From: Staphylotrichum longicolle
Taxonomy: Eukaryota; Ascomycota; Sordariomycetes; Sordariales; Chaetomiaceae
Assembly (NCBI GenBank): GCA_019096155.1
Contig: JAHCVI010000001.1
Span: 2,232,001-2,296,000, forward strand
Length of the DNA: 64,000 nucleotides
Direction: 5' to 3'
Part shown: positions 22,372 to 33,885 of the stretch, one piece after another
Layout of the letters: each line of letters begins with the position of its first letter
How positions within the stretch are numbered: position 1 is the stretch's first letter
The notes under the pieces: model-generated
Told to the model about the DNA's origin: nothing
The model's input: the letters and a program-made list of their open reading frames with translations, nothing else
Databases searched by the model: none
Program-made: the position numbers and the translations under genes

Positions 22372-23851
22372 AATTGTGTCTTCTCCGATCCCAGAAAACC
22401 TTCGGTTGATGGAGCACGGGCACTTCCCTTCTCGCGGTAGCTTGGGGGTAGAGATGGCGAACTTGTCGAGTTTTCCAGACTCTGCCAACCTCGTCTTTTG
22501 AGAAAGGGGATCCTGGAGGTTATACCCCTTGGAAGAGCGCTGAAGCCGCTGCCTGCCCCGTCGTTCCTCTTTGGCTTCCTCGTCGTCCGCCAAACCATCC
22601 ACATGATAAAGCAGAGAAGAATGAAGCCTCCTGTGAGTTTTGTTAGTCTAAAGGTACGAGGATCCAGGGCATGAGGCAGGAACCATACCTATCGAACCGA
22701 CGGAGATCAAGATACGCTCCGCTGTCGGATCCATACCGGAGCGTACTGACTCGATACGGGGGCCAGGCCCCTCTCCATTGCTATTGTTTGAGCCGGCCCC
22801 GCCTCCGTTGCCCATGGTTCCTCCAGTTGGGGGATCATTAGGAAGCGGTGTGGGGCTCGGCCCCAGTGAGACGGAGGGTCCAGCCCCAGAGGGAGCGTTA
22901 GGGTCGGCGTTTATTGGGGACTCAGACAGATTGGACGAGTCTGCCACATTGCTTGGTGTCATCAACGGGATGAAGGCGGTCACAGTCGGGTTGGCCTGCC
23001 GGTTGCGTTAGAGCCATCTGATATGGTTGGAATGTGGTTGTGCTTACCTCTGCGGTTGGGCCCCCTGTCACAGCGGACTGGAGTAAAATCACACCGGGAT
23101 TGAGAGCACTCGATGCCTCCACCGTTGTAGATGGAGGGACCTCCGAAGATGGGGCAGGTTCCGTAGCTGCGGTTGGCTCCGGCGGCGGCGGTGGTGGTGG
23201 CGTCGACGTGGATGGCGGCGGCGGCGATGGTGAAGATGTCTCGGATGGGCCGCTCTGTGTTTGACTGTTGTTGTCACCACCATTGTTGCGATTTCTGTCT
23301 CTTCCAAAACCAAAACCTTCTCCAAACCTCCTATCTCCGCCCCGCCCGTCACCAAACCCGTTTCCATTTCCATCTCCCCTACCGTTGCCATTGCCATTGC
23401 CATTTCCGTTGCCAAACCCCTCTGCCCGCCCCGCACCAAACCCATCTCCCCTGCCATTCCCGTTTCCATTCCCATTCCCATTGCCGTTGCCGCTGCCGTT
23501 GCCACTGCCGTTGCCGTTGCCGCCTCCATTGTCGTTTCCGCCTTTCCCGGAATTATCGTTGTTGCTCCCACCCGTCCCACTGTTGTTGTCGTTGCCCCCT
23601 CTACCTCCACTCCGGAAGAATCCCCCGAATCTTCCCTCCCTGTCATTCGAGTCATCACCGCCGGCGCCATTGTTATTGCCAAATCGGAACCGCCTTCGCC
23701 CTTCGTCATCCCTGTCCTCACTGTCTATCTCTTGCCTGGGAGCAAGGTCATGTCTTCGTAGTAACCGGGCGCCCTCTCGTACCCACTCCCGACCAGCATC
23801 TTCTGACCGATTCTTTAAAGGTGCCATTCCCTCGCCTGCTGGCCCTGGCAT
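21405..23851 (-). CDS. Gly/Asn-rich single-pass membrane protein with polyQ tail
   Basis: Minus-strand exons 23851-23048, 22995-22689 and 22630-21405 give about 778 aa. The N-terminal half is low complexity: basic residues, then more than 20 Gly-Asn dipeptides with a few Arg-Gly-Asp units, then a Ser/Pro/Thr stalk. One membrane helix follows across the second splice (residues about 360-385, reading ILISVGSIGGFILLCFIMW) with Trp/Arg/Lys stop-transfer residues. The cytosolic part contains a run of ten Gln (22341-22370 on the plus strand) and ends acidic. The layout, an O-glycosylatable stalk plus one helix plus a cytosolic tail, resembles fungal wall-stress sensors or Mid2/SKG6-like proteins, but no cysteine-rich ectodomain is visible. 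No signal peptide is seen at 23851, so the true start may lie in an upstream exon. Function unknown. Confidence 0.7.
22341..22370. repeat. (CTG)10 trinucleotide run coding polyglutamine
   Basis: Thirty bases of pure CTG on the plus strand, read as CAG (Gln) codons in the minus-strand membrane protein. Such runs are prone to length change. Confidence 0.9.
23343..23545. repeat. Degenerate hexanucleotide Gly-Asn coding repeat
   Basis: Iterated six-base units of the CCATTG/CCGTTG/CCATTC kind encode alternating Gly-Asn (and some Gly-Ser) in the minus-strand protein. An arginine- and Asp-containing unit appears three times, so the block looks like a nested duplication. Confidence 0.85.
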
Positions 23852-26800
23852 CCTCTAGGCATCTGTGACTTTGGCAGTGCGGATGGGGTCAAAATTGCCC
23901 AGCGAGACGGTATCGTGGATGTCATAGAACGGAATCCGTGTGTCGTGGGATCGAGAGAGCTGCGGTCAGGGCCGCTGCTTAATACGGTAGCTGGAGAGGT
24001 CCAAGGTGATCTGAGGATAAACGACAAAAGATATTACAGGAAACGATGGTCCTGGAAAAGAATATACAATACAGAATAGAAACAGAGAAGCCTCAAAACA
24101 GCGGGAAGCCGGCCCCGTGGAGTGAAAAGAGAGGAAGAGAGGAAGAAGACAGAGTGGGCAGAAAAGATGTGACAAGAGGCAAACCTCAGCAGTCCAGACC
24201 TTGCTTGGACTGGTCAACCTGCCATCTGAGGCGCATGGGAGACAGGCCCAAGCTCCTGCCAGCGGGAACGTCAGGGATGGCGAGTATGAATGCCAGGCGT
24301 CCTGGGAGACGGAGCCGCACGGGAGCAGGGATCTGGGGGTATGACAAGGGTATGAATTCTGACAGAGTTGCTGGGGCTGGATCCGCGAGCTGGAGACGCC
24401 TCAGGGATCTCGGTCTCGTCTCAAGCGTACCGTTGTGGGGGATCATGACCTCAGGGGATACCCCCGTGTCAGCACCGAGCCGACGGACGAGATGCAAGCC
24501 AAATTGGGAAGGGATTTGAGAAGGGCGCAAGAAGCTTTCCAGCCGGCGCTGCTTCATGAAAGCAAGATTCGATGAGCATTGAGCTCACCGGAGGGCATTT
24601 CGTGCGGGATGCTCCCACTGGTGAGACCATGAGACCTGGTTCCAGCACCATCCCTCCCCGCCAAGTCTCGCAAGAACCTTGAGTTGCAGGTTGAATTCGG
24701 TAGTGCGCTTCGACTAAAGCGCTGCTAATGCAGCTCCGAGGGCGCACAGGCCGATGCTAAATTGTGAGGGCCGAGAAAACCAGAGCGTCCCAGACAGGAG
24801 TGCAGGGGGTTCGACGTCTCAGCCAGAAGAGGGGCGTTTCAGACGTGAAGAGACGAGCTGCGCGGTTGCACGCACCCCGAGACATGCAATCGCTTCGACG
24901 ACCCAAAGTCCCAAATGGCTCCTGTGGAGGCGAGGCAGCGACCGTGCATCTCGGCCACCGATTTGGGGATTTGAAGGCTGGAACCCGCTATCTGGGTCGT
25001 TTCGTGTTGTTATTGTTGCTGCCGAAGTCGCGGCACCCGACTCGAGCAGGAGGACCTCACGCGCATTGCTGATCTGGTGTTCTCCGCAACCCCGTTCATG
25101 CTGCCAAATTGAATACGAGACGACTCGAAGGAGATCAGTCGCGTAGATTTCCCCCGACGGTCAATCCCGAGCAAGATGTTCTCGAAAGAATCCTGCATCG
25201 AGGACGAGTTTATCCGTCTCGCCCTTCCGGCACCGCAAAAGCGACGCATGAGAGGGCGAACTGACGCAAAAGCCAATGAGGAGGACGAGGGTCCATGATG
25301 AGAGCCTGGGGAGATCTTCCTCACACCCGCTCCCTTCGACTGGCAGTGTGATGGGCCGAAAAACGGCAACTGCCGCGATTGACCCGATGGGCTCGACTGC
25401 GCACGGGACCGAGCTGAAGGAAGGGCGCGCCGGGACTGCGGGGAGAACCACCAGGCAGGCGAGAGACGGGGCAGGCGGAAGGAGGCAGGTCGCATTCAGA
25501 AGCGGGACCGATCCCCGCAGATCTTTCATGCGCGATCGAGACGAGATGCATGCAGGCAGGCGCAGGGTCGGTTCATCTGCGTCACAGATCATACCACCGG
25601 CACTTTCCCCACACTGCGTACCTTACATTTGGCGGGGCATCCACCGGGAGGAAGGCGCAGATGCACACGCTTCCCTAAGACGTCCATGGATGCTGCAAGC
25701 TTTCCTTGTCGAGCCTGCTGGGGCTGGCCATCTCGGGAATGTCAGGCCAGGGCACCCAGTCGGTTGCAGTGGAGGTGACAAGCTGCACCCAAGTCACCAA
25801 ACCAGCGATTGTCTCTTTTCCAAGAACCTTCAACGTCCAGTTGCTACCTTAGATCTGGCTCCCTAGTTTTAGTGCTGCGCTGCTGAAAGACTTCACAAAA
25901 GCTATGAGAAGCCATGCAAGCTTGCCACCACAGGGCTGCAGGAAACTTGTATACGGAGAGGCAATCTAAGCCGTTTCGGGAAAATGCCTGTACTTTTCCG
26001 TCCTATGATTCCACGTCAATCAAGCTCGTGGAGATGGTTGAAAGGATGTCCGAATTCCAGGCTCAGCTTTCGGCTCCGGGGATTCGGACCTCGGCCGGGT
26101 CGGGAGCGGCCCGGGGTTGTGTCGGGTCTGTGCGTGCTTCCGGAGAAAATCGGGGCCTGCCGAACAACTCCGCCTTGCACATGTCTCATCGAATCGGATG
26201 GCATTCGACACGAGAGAGCACGCCCGTGTCAAGGGTATCGTGGGACGGGGTGCATGTGACAGCGGAGTTGTCAAACGTCATGCCAGGTAAACCCCTGGGC
26301 AGTGGAATCGGGTGGCCGCAACACATCAAGGCACTCAATAAACATGCACATGCAGATGAACATCAGCTTATCTGCACCCATAACCGCCCATCCAACGTCT
26401 GGGCCTTCGCGAAAAGCCGGGACGCTGGGCCAGATCGGAGAGGCTCGGAACCCGCTGAGCTGGCAAGCAGGTTGCCATGGCGAGGACCACGCAAGAAAGA
26501 GAGGTAGCTGAATGCAAAAGACTAACGTTATTGGCAGGCGGGGTTGGCAGTCGCGCACCGCGCCGGTGGAGTGGTTGCGTGCCGGATTTCGGACTCGAGT
26601 CAAGTCGCAAAAAGGAGGCGGGCAGGCGGGCAAGTCGGTTTCCAAAGATGGGATTGCGGAGGTCCCCAGGTCTCCACTGTCTGTTCGCAGCAACTCCAAA
26701 CATAGCCGCCGTGGAAATTTCCACTTTCTGAGAGCTGTTCGCCCCAACCGACGCCGTAAATGACTCCTTTGTCAGTTGCCCTCCCGCGATCGGGGTTCAA

Positions 26801-27192
26801 AGAGGTTAAAACCTCAGTCCAGATTCCTGGCGTCATCAAGGGCAACCCCCTGCAAGACAACTTGGCGGAGGCTACGGTGGGGTGTCGTGGGGGTATCTCT
26901 GGCGTCTGAGTGGTTCCCGAGAGGCGAGCTAGCAAAGCGCGCGAATCGGATAAAGTCGCCATGGCGGGATTAAAAAAAAAGAAGTGACAGGGCCAGGAAG
27001 CTCCCAGCTCTTATCTTAGTCACCAAATATCAGATTTGCGCCGCATATCCCACGCAAAACCCTCTACCCTCTCGATTTTCTGCTGACCATCTCTTCCCCT
27101 TCGACAAGCACTGCTTCTTGTTCCTCACCACCCTTCCCTCTCTCTCGAGGCCTCTCCGCCCTGCCAGACCTCCCGCGCTCGCCAATTGAGCC
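23852..27192. other. 3.3-kb gene-poor region
   Basis: No recognisable protein was found on either strand. Open stretches at 24754-25146, 25276-25866, 25914-26507 and 26302-26763 have biased GC-rich composition without motifs. Base composition is not AT-rich, so this is not a RIP-degraded transposon. The right end must hold the promoter and leader of the NADH dehydrogenase gene, and the left end the upstream region of the membrane-protein gene. Confidence 0.5.
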
Positions 27193-28971
27193 ATGGCGTC
27201 CTCGACAAGAGCTCTGAGCAAGCTCGCGGTGCCTCAGGGCGCCGTGCTGCTGCAACAGCCCTCGCCGCGCCCCGGTTGCTCCTCCAGACATCGCGCCGCA
27301 CTGTTGGCGCAAGACCCTTTGGTAGCACACAATCGCTCATTGCCCGCAGCTCAGGCGCGGCTATGCCGAGGCTGCTCCCCACCGCCCAAGAAGCGTTTCC
27401 GGGCGCTGCGGTGGACCTGGCGCCTCGGATATCTCGGCCATCGCCGGCCTTGTCTACATGGGCTATGGCGTCTACCAGGACCGCCACCCGGAACCCCAGG
27501 TTGAGCCTGACCCGACCAAGAAGACGCTCGTTATCCTCGGTAAGAATGACCCTCCTCTCCGACCCCATTGAAGCGGTTGCTGACCCGGCGCGCAACAGGA
27601 ACTGGCTGGGGCTCCGTCTCGCTTCTCAAGCGTCTCGACACCGAGAACTACAACGTGATCGTCATCTCACCGCGCAACTACTTCCTCTTCACACCCCTTC
27701 TCCCATCATGCACAACCGGTACCATCGAGCACCGGTCCATCATGGAGCCGATTCGCACAATCCTCCGTCAGAAGAAGGCTAGCGTCCGGTTCTACGAGGC
27801 CGAAGCCAGCTCCATCGATCCCGACCGCAAGGTTGTGCGCATCTTCGATGTGTCTGAGGTCAGGGGTGACATTACCGAGACCGAGGTGCCATACGACATG
27901 TTGGTGGTCGGTGTCGGTGCCGAGAACGCAACCTTCGGCATCTCCGGTGTGCGCGAGCACTCCTGCTTCCTGAAGGAGATTGGCGATGCGCAGAAGATCC
28001 GAAAGCGGATCATGGACTGTGTCGAGACGGCGGCCTTCAAGGACCAGTCGCCCGAGGAGATCAACCGCTCCTTCACATGGTCGTCGTCGGTGGTGGCCCG
28101 ACCGGTGTCGAGTTTGCCGGCGAGTTGCAGGATTTCTTCGAGGAGGACATCAAGAAGCTGGTCCCGGATATCAGCGACCGCTTCCGCGTGACGCTGATTG
28201 AGGCGCTCCCAACGTCCTGCCCATGTTCCAAGCAGCTGATCGAGTACACCGAGAGCACCTTCAAGGAGGAGAAGATCAACATCCACACCAAGACCGTGGT
28301 CAAGAAGGTCAACGACAAGACGGTCGAGGCCGAGGTGACGCACCCGACGGCAAGAAGGAGACGATCATCTTCCCTTACGGCCTGCTCGTCTGGGCCACCG
28401 GCAACGCGTGCGCCCTGTGGTCAAGGACCTGATGTCGCGCATTCCCGCGCAGAAGGACTCGCGCCGCGGCCTCGCCGTCAACGAGTATCTCGTGGTGCAG
28501 GGCACGCGCGACATCTGGGCGGTGGGTGACTGCGCTGTGGCCGGCTACGCCCCCACGGCTCAGGTCGCCAGCCAGGAGGGCACCTTCCTGGCGCGCCTGT
28601 TCAACAACATGGCCAAGACCGAGGCGCTCGAGCAGAATATCAGCCAGCTCAGCTCGACCCTGAACCTGCAGCCCGGCAACTCGGCCGCCATCTCGCGCGA
28701 GATTGAGCAGTACGAGCGCCAGCTCCGCCGCATCAAGGACGTCAAGCCCTTCAACTACAGCCACCAGGGCAGCCTGGCCTACATTGGCAGCGACAAGGCC
28801 GTCGCCGATGTGACGTGGTTCAACGGCAACGTCGCGGCTGCTGGCAGCCTGACGTACCTCTTCTGGCGCAGCGCCTACATCAGCATGTGCTTCAGCACGC
28901 GTAACCGCCTGCTGGTCATCAACGACTGGTTCAAGTCCAAGGTGTTTGGCCGCGATCTCTCGCGCGAGTAA
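27193..28971 (+). CDS. Alternative (type II) NADH dehydrogenase, multiply frameshifted
   Basis: The reading starts MASSTRALSK at 27193, with an intron at 27540-27598 and a stop at 28969-28971. Between indels the protein is highly conserved: a membrane-proximal PKKRFRALRWTWR segment, first Rossmann FAD site (VILGTGWGSVSLLK), PRNYFLFTPLLPS, second NADH site (VVVGGGPTGVEFAGEL), ATGNA, and WAVGDCA for FAD. The C-terminus ends in a hydrophobic SAYISMCFSTRNRLL segment. No EF-hand insert is seen, so it resembles the calcium-independent external enzymes (Nde2/Nde3-like) that oxidise cytosolic NADH at the inner mitochondrial membrane. At least seven disruptions are needed to read it through, at about 27245, 27335, 27433, 28068, 28208-28228 (two that cancel), 28343 and 28407. 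No stop codon interrupts the conserved frame between them. Confidence 0.88.
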
Positions 28972-29539
28972 GCGGCGGGGGTGGGGCCATAGGTTCTGAC
29001 TTTAGTGTGTGTGTGTGTGTGTAAGCGTTTTCAGCGGGCGCGCAAGCCTGTGTTTCTGTTCCCCTTTTCCTTTGTTACTGCGGCGGATGATAATGGAGTC
29101 TCGGGACTTTTTGAAAATAATTAGACCAACGGGCTAGACTGGGTTTTGGCAGGATAGACGAGGGCAATGATCATGGCGGGCATTCTTTTGTTGAACTCGT
29201 CTTGTATTTCTGGCACTTGGGATCTCTCTCGGCTTTGGAAGCCTCTTTTCACTTCTTGTGCTTCAACACAAACATGATGTAAACTTTGATGGCATTTTAG
29301 GGTTTCTTTTCCTTGGTCTGTACAACAGGTTAGACTGTTACCTGGGATTATCTTGACAACGCCTCAACAAACTCCATGCCATCGGATTTCGTGATAATTT
29401 GGAGTGTGTTTGTCCGTCTTGAGCACGTTGCGGGTTAGGGTTCATTTCTTGAATTTGAGAGAGGTCAGGCATCCACAATGAGCTCACTCAACTCTCATCC
29501 CTCCCTCAACTCAACATGCTGTAGTGACTTCTTCCCAAA
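28972..29539. other. Intergenic region with (GT)9 run
   Basis: It holds the 3' UTR of the NADH dehydrogenase and the leader of Dml1. A (GT)9 microsatellite lies at 29005-29022. No RNA gene was recognised. Confidence 0.5.
29005..29022. repeat. (GT)9 microsatellite
   Basis: Perfect GT dinucleotide run 34 bases after the NADH dehydrogenase stop codon. Confidence 0.9.
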
Positions 29540-31356
29540 ATGCACGAGATCATCACGCTCCAGCTGGGGAACCAAGCCAACTACCTCGCCACTCACTTTT
29601 GGAACACCCAGGTAAGATGCACCATATTTCGTGTCTTTCTTTTCTTTGCGTGATGCTCACAACTGCCCAGGAATCGTACTTTACATACGGCGAGGACCAA
29701 GATGAATCTCCCGTCGACCATGACGTCCACTTCCGCCCGGGCCTCGCTCCCGACGGCACCGAGACCTTCATGCCACGCACCGTCATCTACGACCTAAAAG
29801 GCGCCTTTGGCACACTCCGCAAGATCAACGCCCTCTACGACGTCGACGACGAGTCCACCCCGCCCCAAGCCCTCTGGTGTGTCCAACCCCCCCTAACCGT
29901 ACCCAAGCCCCCCTTTTAACAAAGAACAACAAGACACTAATACGAAACACCAAGGAACGGCGCCCCAACCCTCCACCGCGCCCGCCCGTCCCGGAATCCG
30001 CCTACACCCAATCCCTCAACGCGGGCCTGCCCCCGCCGCGCCTCACCCCCCGCCGTCCGGTACTTCTCCGACTACTCGCGCGTCTTCTACCACCCAAAGT
30101 CCATCGTCCAGCTCGCCGAGCACGAGCTCAACTCGTCGGTGGCCCCCTTCGAGCGGCACGCCACGGGCGAGGAGTTGTTCGCCGACCTGGACCGCGAGCA
30201 CACGACCTGCTCGACCGCGACCTGCGCCCCTTCGCCGAGGAGGGACCACATGCAGGGCGTGCAGGTGTTCGCCGGGCTCGAGGACGCGTGGGGCGGGTTC
30301 GCGGGCCGGTATCTGGAGCGGATCCGGGACGAGTATGGCAAGGTTGGGGTGTGGGGTTTGGGGGCTGCAGGGGGGATGGGGGGTGTTGCGAGGGTAGGTT
30401 TTTTTTGTGAGAGAAAGAGATCGGTTTTGAAAGGGGAGAGGGAAAGGGTGCTGATTTGATTGGTGCTTTTAGGAGAAAAGGTTGCTGAGGCTGGCGAACA
30501 AGGCCAAGACGCTCATCGAGGCGTACAAACAGGCGTCGATTATCGTGCCGCTCGCCGTGCCGGAGAGGCTGGCAGGAAGGGTCAAGCTCGACGCAGCCTC
30601 GCAATGGCATACATCAGCGCTGCTGGCGGCCGCGATGGAGAGTGCCATGCTGCCATCACGGTTGAAGGATCCGTTCAAGAGGGAGACCCTGGGAGGGATG
30701 GCCGATGTGTTGAATACGATGGGCAAGCAGAGCGTTGCGGGGTTGCAGATCAGCTTTGCCCCAGCACAGCCCGAGGAGGGCCAGAAGGACGCCAGGCAGA
30801 GGAAGCTGACCGAGGAAGAGCTCTCGGAGGGTGTGCAGCTTGATCTCCGGTTTACGCCGTCCGATCAGCTTGAAGCTTACTCAAGGTCCAACGGATTCGA
30901 CAAGCCGCGCGTGTTTAGCCAGCTTGTAGCATCTCGAGGCTATGGAGACGAGCCTGTCGAGCCTGTCGAGATTGATGAGGCAGGACGCCGTGTGCGACGG
31001 AGTTCCTACGAGCCGGTAACGAAGAGGTCGGTTGCAGCATGGTGACAGACCCCTTCCCTCTTGACATTCGCTGACCAAGACACAGCTACAACTCAACCCT
31101 GCAGTTCCCTCTCCTGGACAGTTTCCCCGATATTTTCCGAGGCGACGACGACGAGGAACTAACGGGAGCTCTGAACATCACGAGCAGCTTGTCCACCGAC
31201 TCATCTGTTTTCAACAGACTCAAGTCTCTCCGGTCGACAGTCATCAGGTCTTTTGGAATAGAAGACCGCGAAACACTCGGCAACGAGCTGATGGAAATGG
31301 CAGATGAGTACCATGAGGGATGGTCCAGCGGCAGCGATGACGGAGAGGATGACTAA
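29540..31356 (+). CDS. DML1: Dml1/Misato family protein (several frameshifts)
   Basis: Exons 29540-29611, 29671-29876, 29955-30393, 30473-31026 and 31086-31356. Start MHEIITLQLGNQANYLATHF is the tubulin-like N-terminus that defines the Misato segment; exon 2 has SYFTYGEDQ and LYDLKG-type residues. Later landmarks are VRYFSDYSRVFYHP, SIVQLAEHELN, LLDRDLRPFAEE, AWGGFAGRYLERIRDEYGK, and a C-terminal Asp/Glu tail. Dml1 is needed for mitochondrial DNA inheritance and mitochondrial organisation in yeast. Exon 3 contains four frame changes: about 29980, a C6 run at 30046-30051, an extra AC at 30202-30203 and a break at 30243. Exons 1, 2, 4 and 5 are clean. The total, if read through, is about 510 aa. 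Confidence 0.88.
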
Positions 31357-31874
31357 GAATTCCATGTTGCGGAAGATTGACAACGATGGAGTGATGATGG
31401 CGATGTACTGGGCATCTGTAACACCGAATAAGATCGGTGCCCTTACCCGTGAATCTCGCAGGAGATACATCGGTCCTGCGTTCCTCGGACTTGTCCGTCT
31501 CGTTTTCAAGATCCGGAAAGACAGGGTACCCTGCGTTTCTTGGGAGCTTGGTCCCCGGCGAGGCTTCGGACGAAGCGCCGTGCACTGCGCGCTGCTCGGT
31601 CATGGACTCATGCTGCTGTCATGGTGGCCATTCGGTCTAGACCTTCCGACCCTCCCGAGCCCGTGTTTGGAGCTTAAGCGTAAGCCTGTCACGCAGACTC
31701 AATCAAGCATCTACACCACGGGATTCCTTTCCGCATCACAAACATGACCGCCGCCCGAAAGCCGAATGCTGCCGCGTTGTTGGGGCAGCATGCAGCTCCC
31801 TTCTCTCCCCCGTCTTGATACTCATGCGATATTCTACACTGAATTTGATAGCTAGACACGGCCATGCTCGGTCA
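31357..31874. other. Intergenic region between Dml1 and the rhodopsin-domain gene
   Basis: It holds the Dml1 3' UTR and the promoter of the following same-strand gene. No other feature is recognised. Confidence 0.5.
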
Positions 31875-33317
31875 ATGGCGGTCCACGTGCGAACGCCGGA
31901 CCACATGTCGACGCCGCCGACTTTTGTCGAACCATACCCGGGCTGGGCACAGGAGGATAGAGGACCGATGACACTCGGCATCATGGGCGCCCTGATCGGC
32001 CTCGCCTTGCTCTTTGTGATAGCCCGGGTCTCCTGCCGCTTCATATCTGTCGGGAGGCTTGCGATCGACGATTACATTGTCGTCTTCTGCATCGTGGGTG
32101 GTGCCCCTTGAAACCCGATATCTGCCGCCCTTTGGTGTGAGGGAAAGGCTAACCTGTGGTGTCTCCAGCTGGATGGCTTCGCATACCTCGCGCTTACAGC
32201 GGTTGCTGTATCATATGGTTTTGGCAGGCACAGAGCCACGCTTCCAGCTAGTAACATCCACCCGGCATTCAAGTATCTGGTCCTGTCGTTCGAGCCTGGG
32301 ATAGTCCTGTTTGCGGCGCCCAAGTTTGCCGTTGCCATCCTGCTCGTCAAGATCCTCCGCCCCGGGCGGCGCCACAAGATTGTGCTCTGGACCATCTCAT
32401 TGGTGTTTGCGGCCATGCTGGTTGGGAATCTCGTCATAAACATCGCGCAATGTACTCCGGCCGCGGCGCAGTGGGGCGCAGTGAAGGGTGTGTGTTGGGA
32501 CCGCAAGATCGATCTCTACTACTCAATCGCCTTTGGCGCTTTGTCAGCGCTCTTCGATTTTTACCTTGCTATCTATCCGACCATCATCATGTGCCGGCTG
32601 ATGCTGAACTGGAAAAAGAAGCTGGCATTGTCCTCAGCACTCGGCTTCGGATACTGGTAAGCTGCCCCGAGGAGGAACAATAATGTAAGAAGTGGAAAAG
32701 AGGTTCAAGCCATGATCGTATTAACCAACCTTGATCAGTGCCGGAGCCATTGCAGTATACAAAACGTACCAGCTCAGTGTCCCCGACCTTCACCCAGTCG
32801 ATTTTACGTACGACCTGGTCAACATGGTGCTTTGGACAGCGTAAGTCGTGCAAGCAGATATCCTCTCCTACACCTATCCGTATCTCTAGATACAGTTTGC
32901 CTGAACCCGTCTAACGCCCTTCACACCATTAGCATTGAGGGAACTTGCTGCCTTATCGGTGCTTGCATCCCCTGTCTCTACCCCCTCGTCAAGAAGATAT
33001 TCGGCGCGCGAGCCCTCGGCGGCAGCACGCCAGACGCAGCGGCTCAGCCAGCGCTAGTAACCATTGGGCGCAAGTCATCAGGCCGCCGGCGGGCGGCGGC
33101 TTCGGTTGGCGTCACGGAGCTCGACACGGTCGACGACATGGAAGGAAAGGAGAACTGGGAATACATCCCGTTGGAAGACCGCCGGGGCCATACCGACACG
33201 GGGGCCGAGCAATGGGCCGCCGATGCAGTCGCGCAGTTGGAACTGCAGCAGCGGCAAGTGGGAGAGGGCCAGACATCTACGCCGAATCGACGGCTTGCAA
33301 GGCGGGACGGGGGGTAG
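31875..33317 (+). CDS. Fungal rhodopsin-domain integral membrane protein
   Basis: Exons 31875-32093, 32169-32656, 32739-32840 and 32933-33317 join in phase to about 397 aa. Seven hydrophobic segments are seen: GALIGLALLFVIARV; FAYLALTAVAVSYG; LVLSFEPGIVLFAAPKFAVAILLV; VLWTISLVFAAMLVGNLVI; YSIAFGALSALFDFYLAIYP; CAGAIAVYKTYQL; CCLIGACIPCLYPLVKKI. The IDDYIVVFC stretch (an xDD-Y/W motif) and the conserved late PxxxPLxK are typical of the fungal rhodopsin-like domain family related to Pth11/SAT4 proteins. Members are plasma-membrane proteins of mostly unknown ligand. The C-tail (about 110 residues) is polar and cytosolic. A second ATG at 31905 (MSTPPTFVEPYPG) may be the real start, since the 10 residues before it look unlike the family. 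Confidence 0.85.
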
Positions 33318-33885
33318 ATTACGAGGTAGCTTGTCGCTGAGCGATGGCCAAGTCACGCGCGGAGCAAAATGACGTCCCACTGCTGTCGGCCGATCGATAC
33401 GCATTTCGAAAGTGGCATCGAGATCGCCAACTTGAGGAGTTTCCGAACTCTCCAGGAATCTGGGGCAGGATGAGAAACATGCCGAAACATGCCAAAACAT
33501 ACCGAAATACTAGATACGACTGACGGATGGATCATGTAGAACTGTCGCAGTGGTGGGCGGCGCGGAGGCGACGAAGGGGAATATGACCACCTGATAGAGC
33601 TGATGAAGCAACCGCTGGCAGCGAGACAGAGACGGAGCGGCTGTTGATTTATTTTTAGAACCATCACAGGACCGGACAATAGATGGAGAGCTCGGCGCTT
33701 GATGAGGCAGCTTGTGCCTCCAAACCTAGCGTCTATTAGTCTAGGAAGATGTAGCTAGTTACACATGCCCTACACAGGCGCAATTGCGCCCAAGCAAGCC
33801 CGGCGAAACTTTACCGCTTCGCTTTGTACCCTCCAACTCCTCGCCATGCAACGCTTCTCGACCCAGCCTGCTCCAACCCCGGTCT
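33318..33885. other. Convergent intergenic region with a short decamer repeat
   Basis: Between two convergent stops. A roughly 10-base unit of the form gccRaaacat is repeated about four times at 33472-33510. The rest is unremarkable. Confidence 0.5.
33472..33510. repeat. Four imperfect 10-bp units
   Basis: Tandem units reading like gagaaacat, gccgaaacat, gccaaaacat and accgaaatac. No coding role. Confidence 0.7.

Noticed and set aside
23343..23545. CRISPR-like or satellite array
   Set aside because: The repeat lies in a coding frame, has six-base periodicity and no spacer structure; it encodes Gly-Asn repeats.
27193..28971. Two or three separate small genes
   Set aside because: The adjacent ORFs are consecutive pieces of one type II NADH dehydrogenase joined by small frame shifts.
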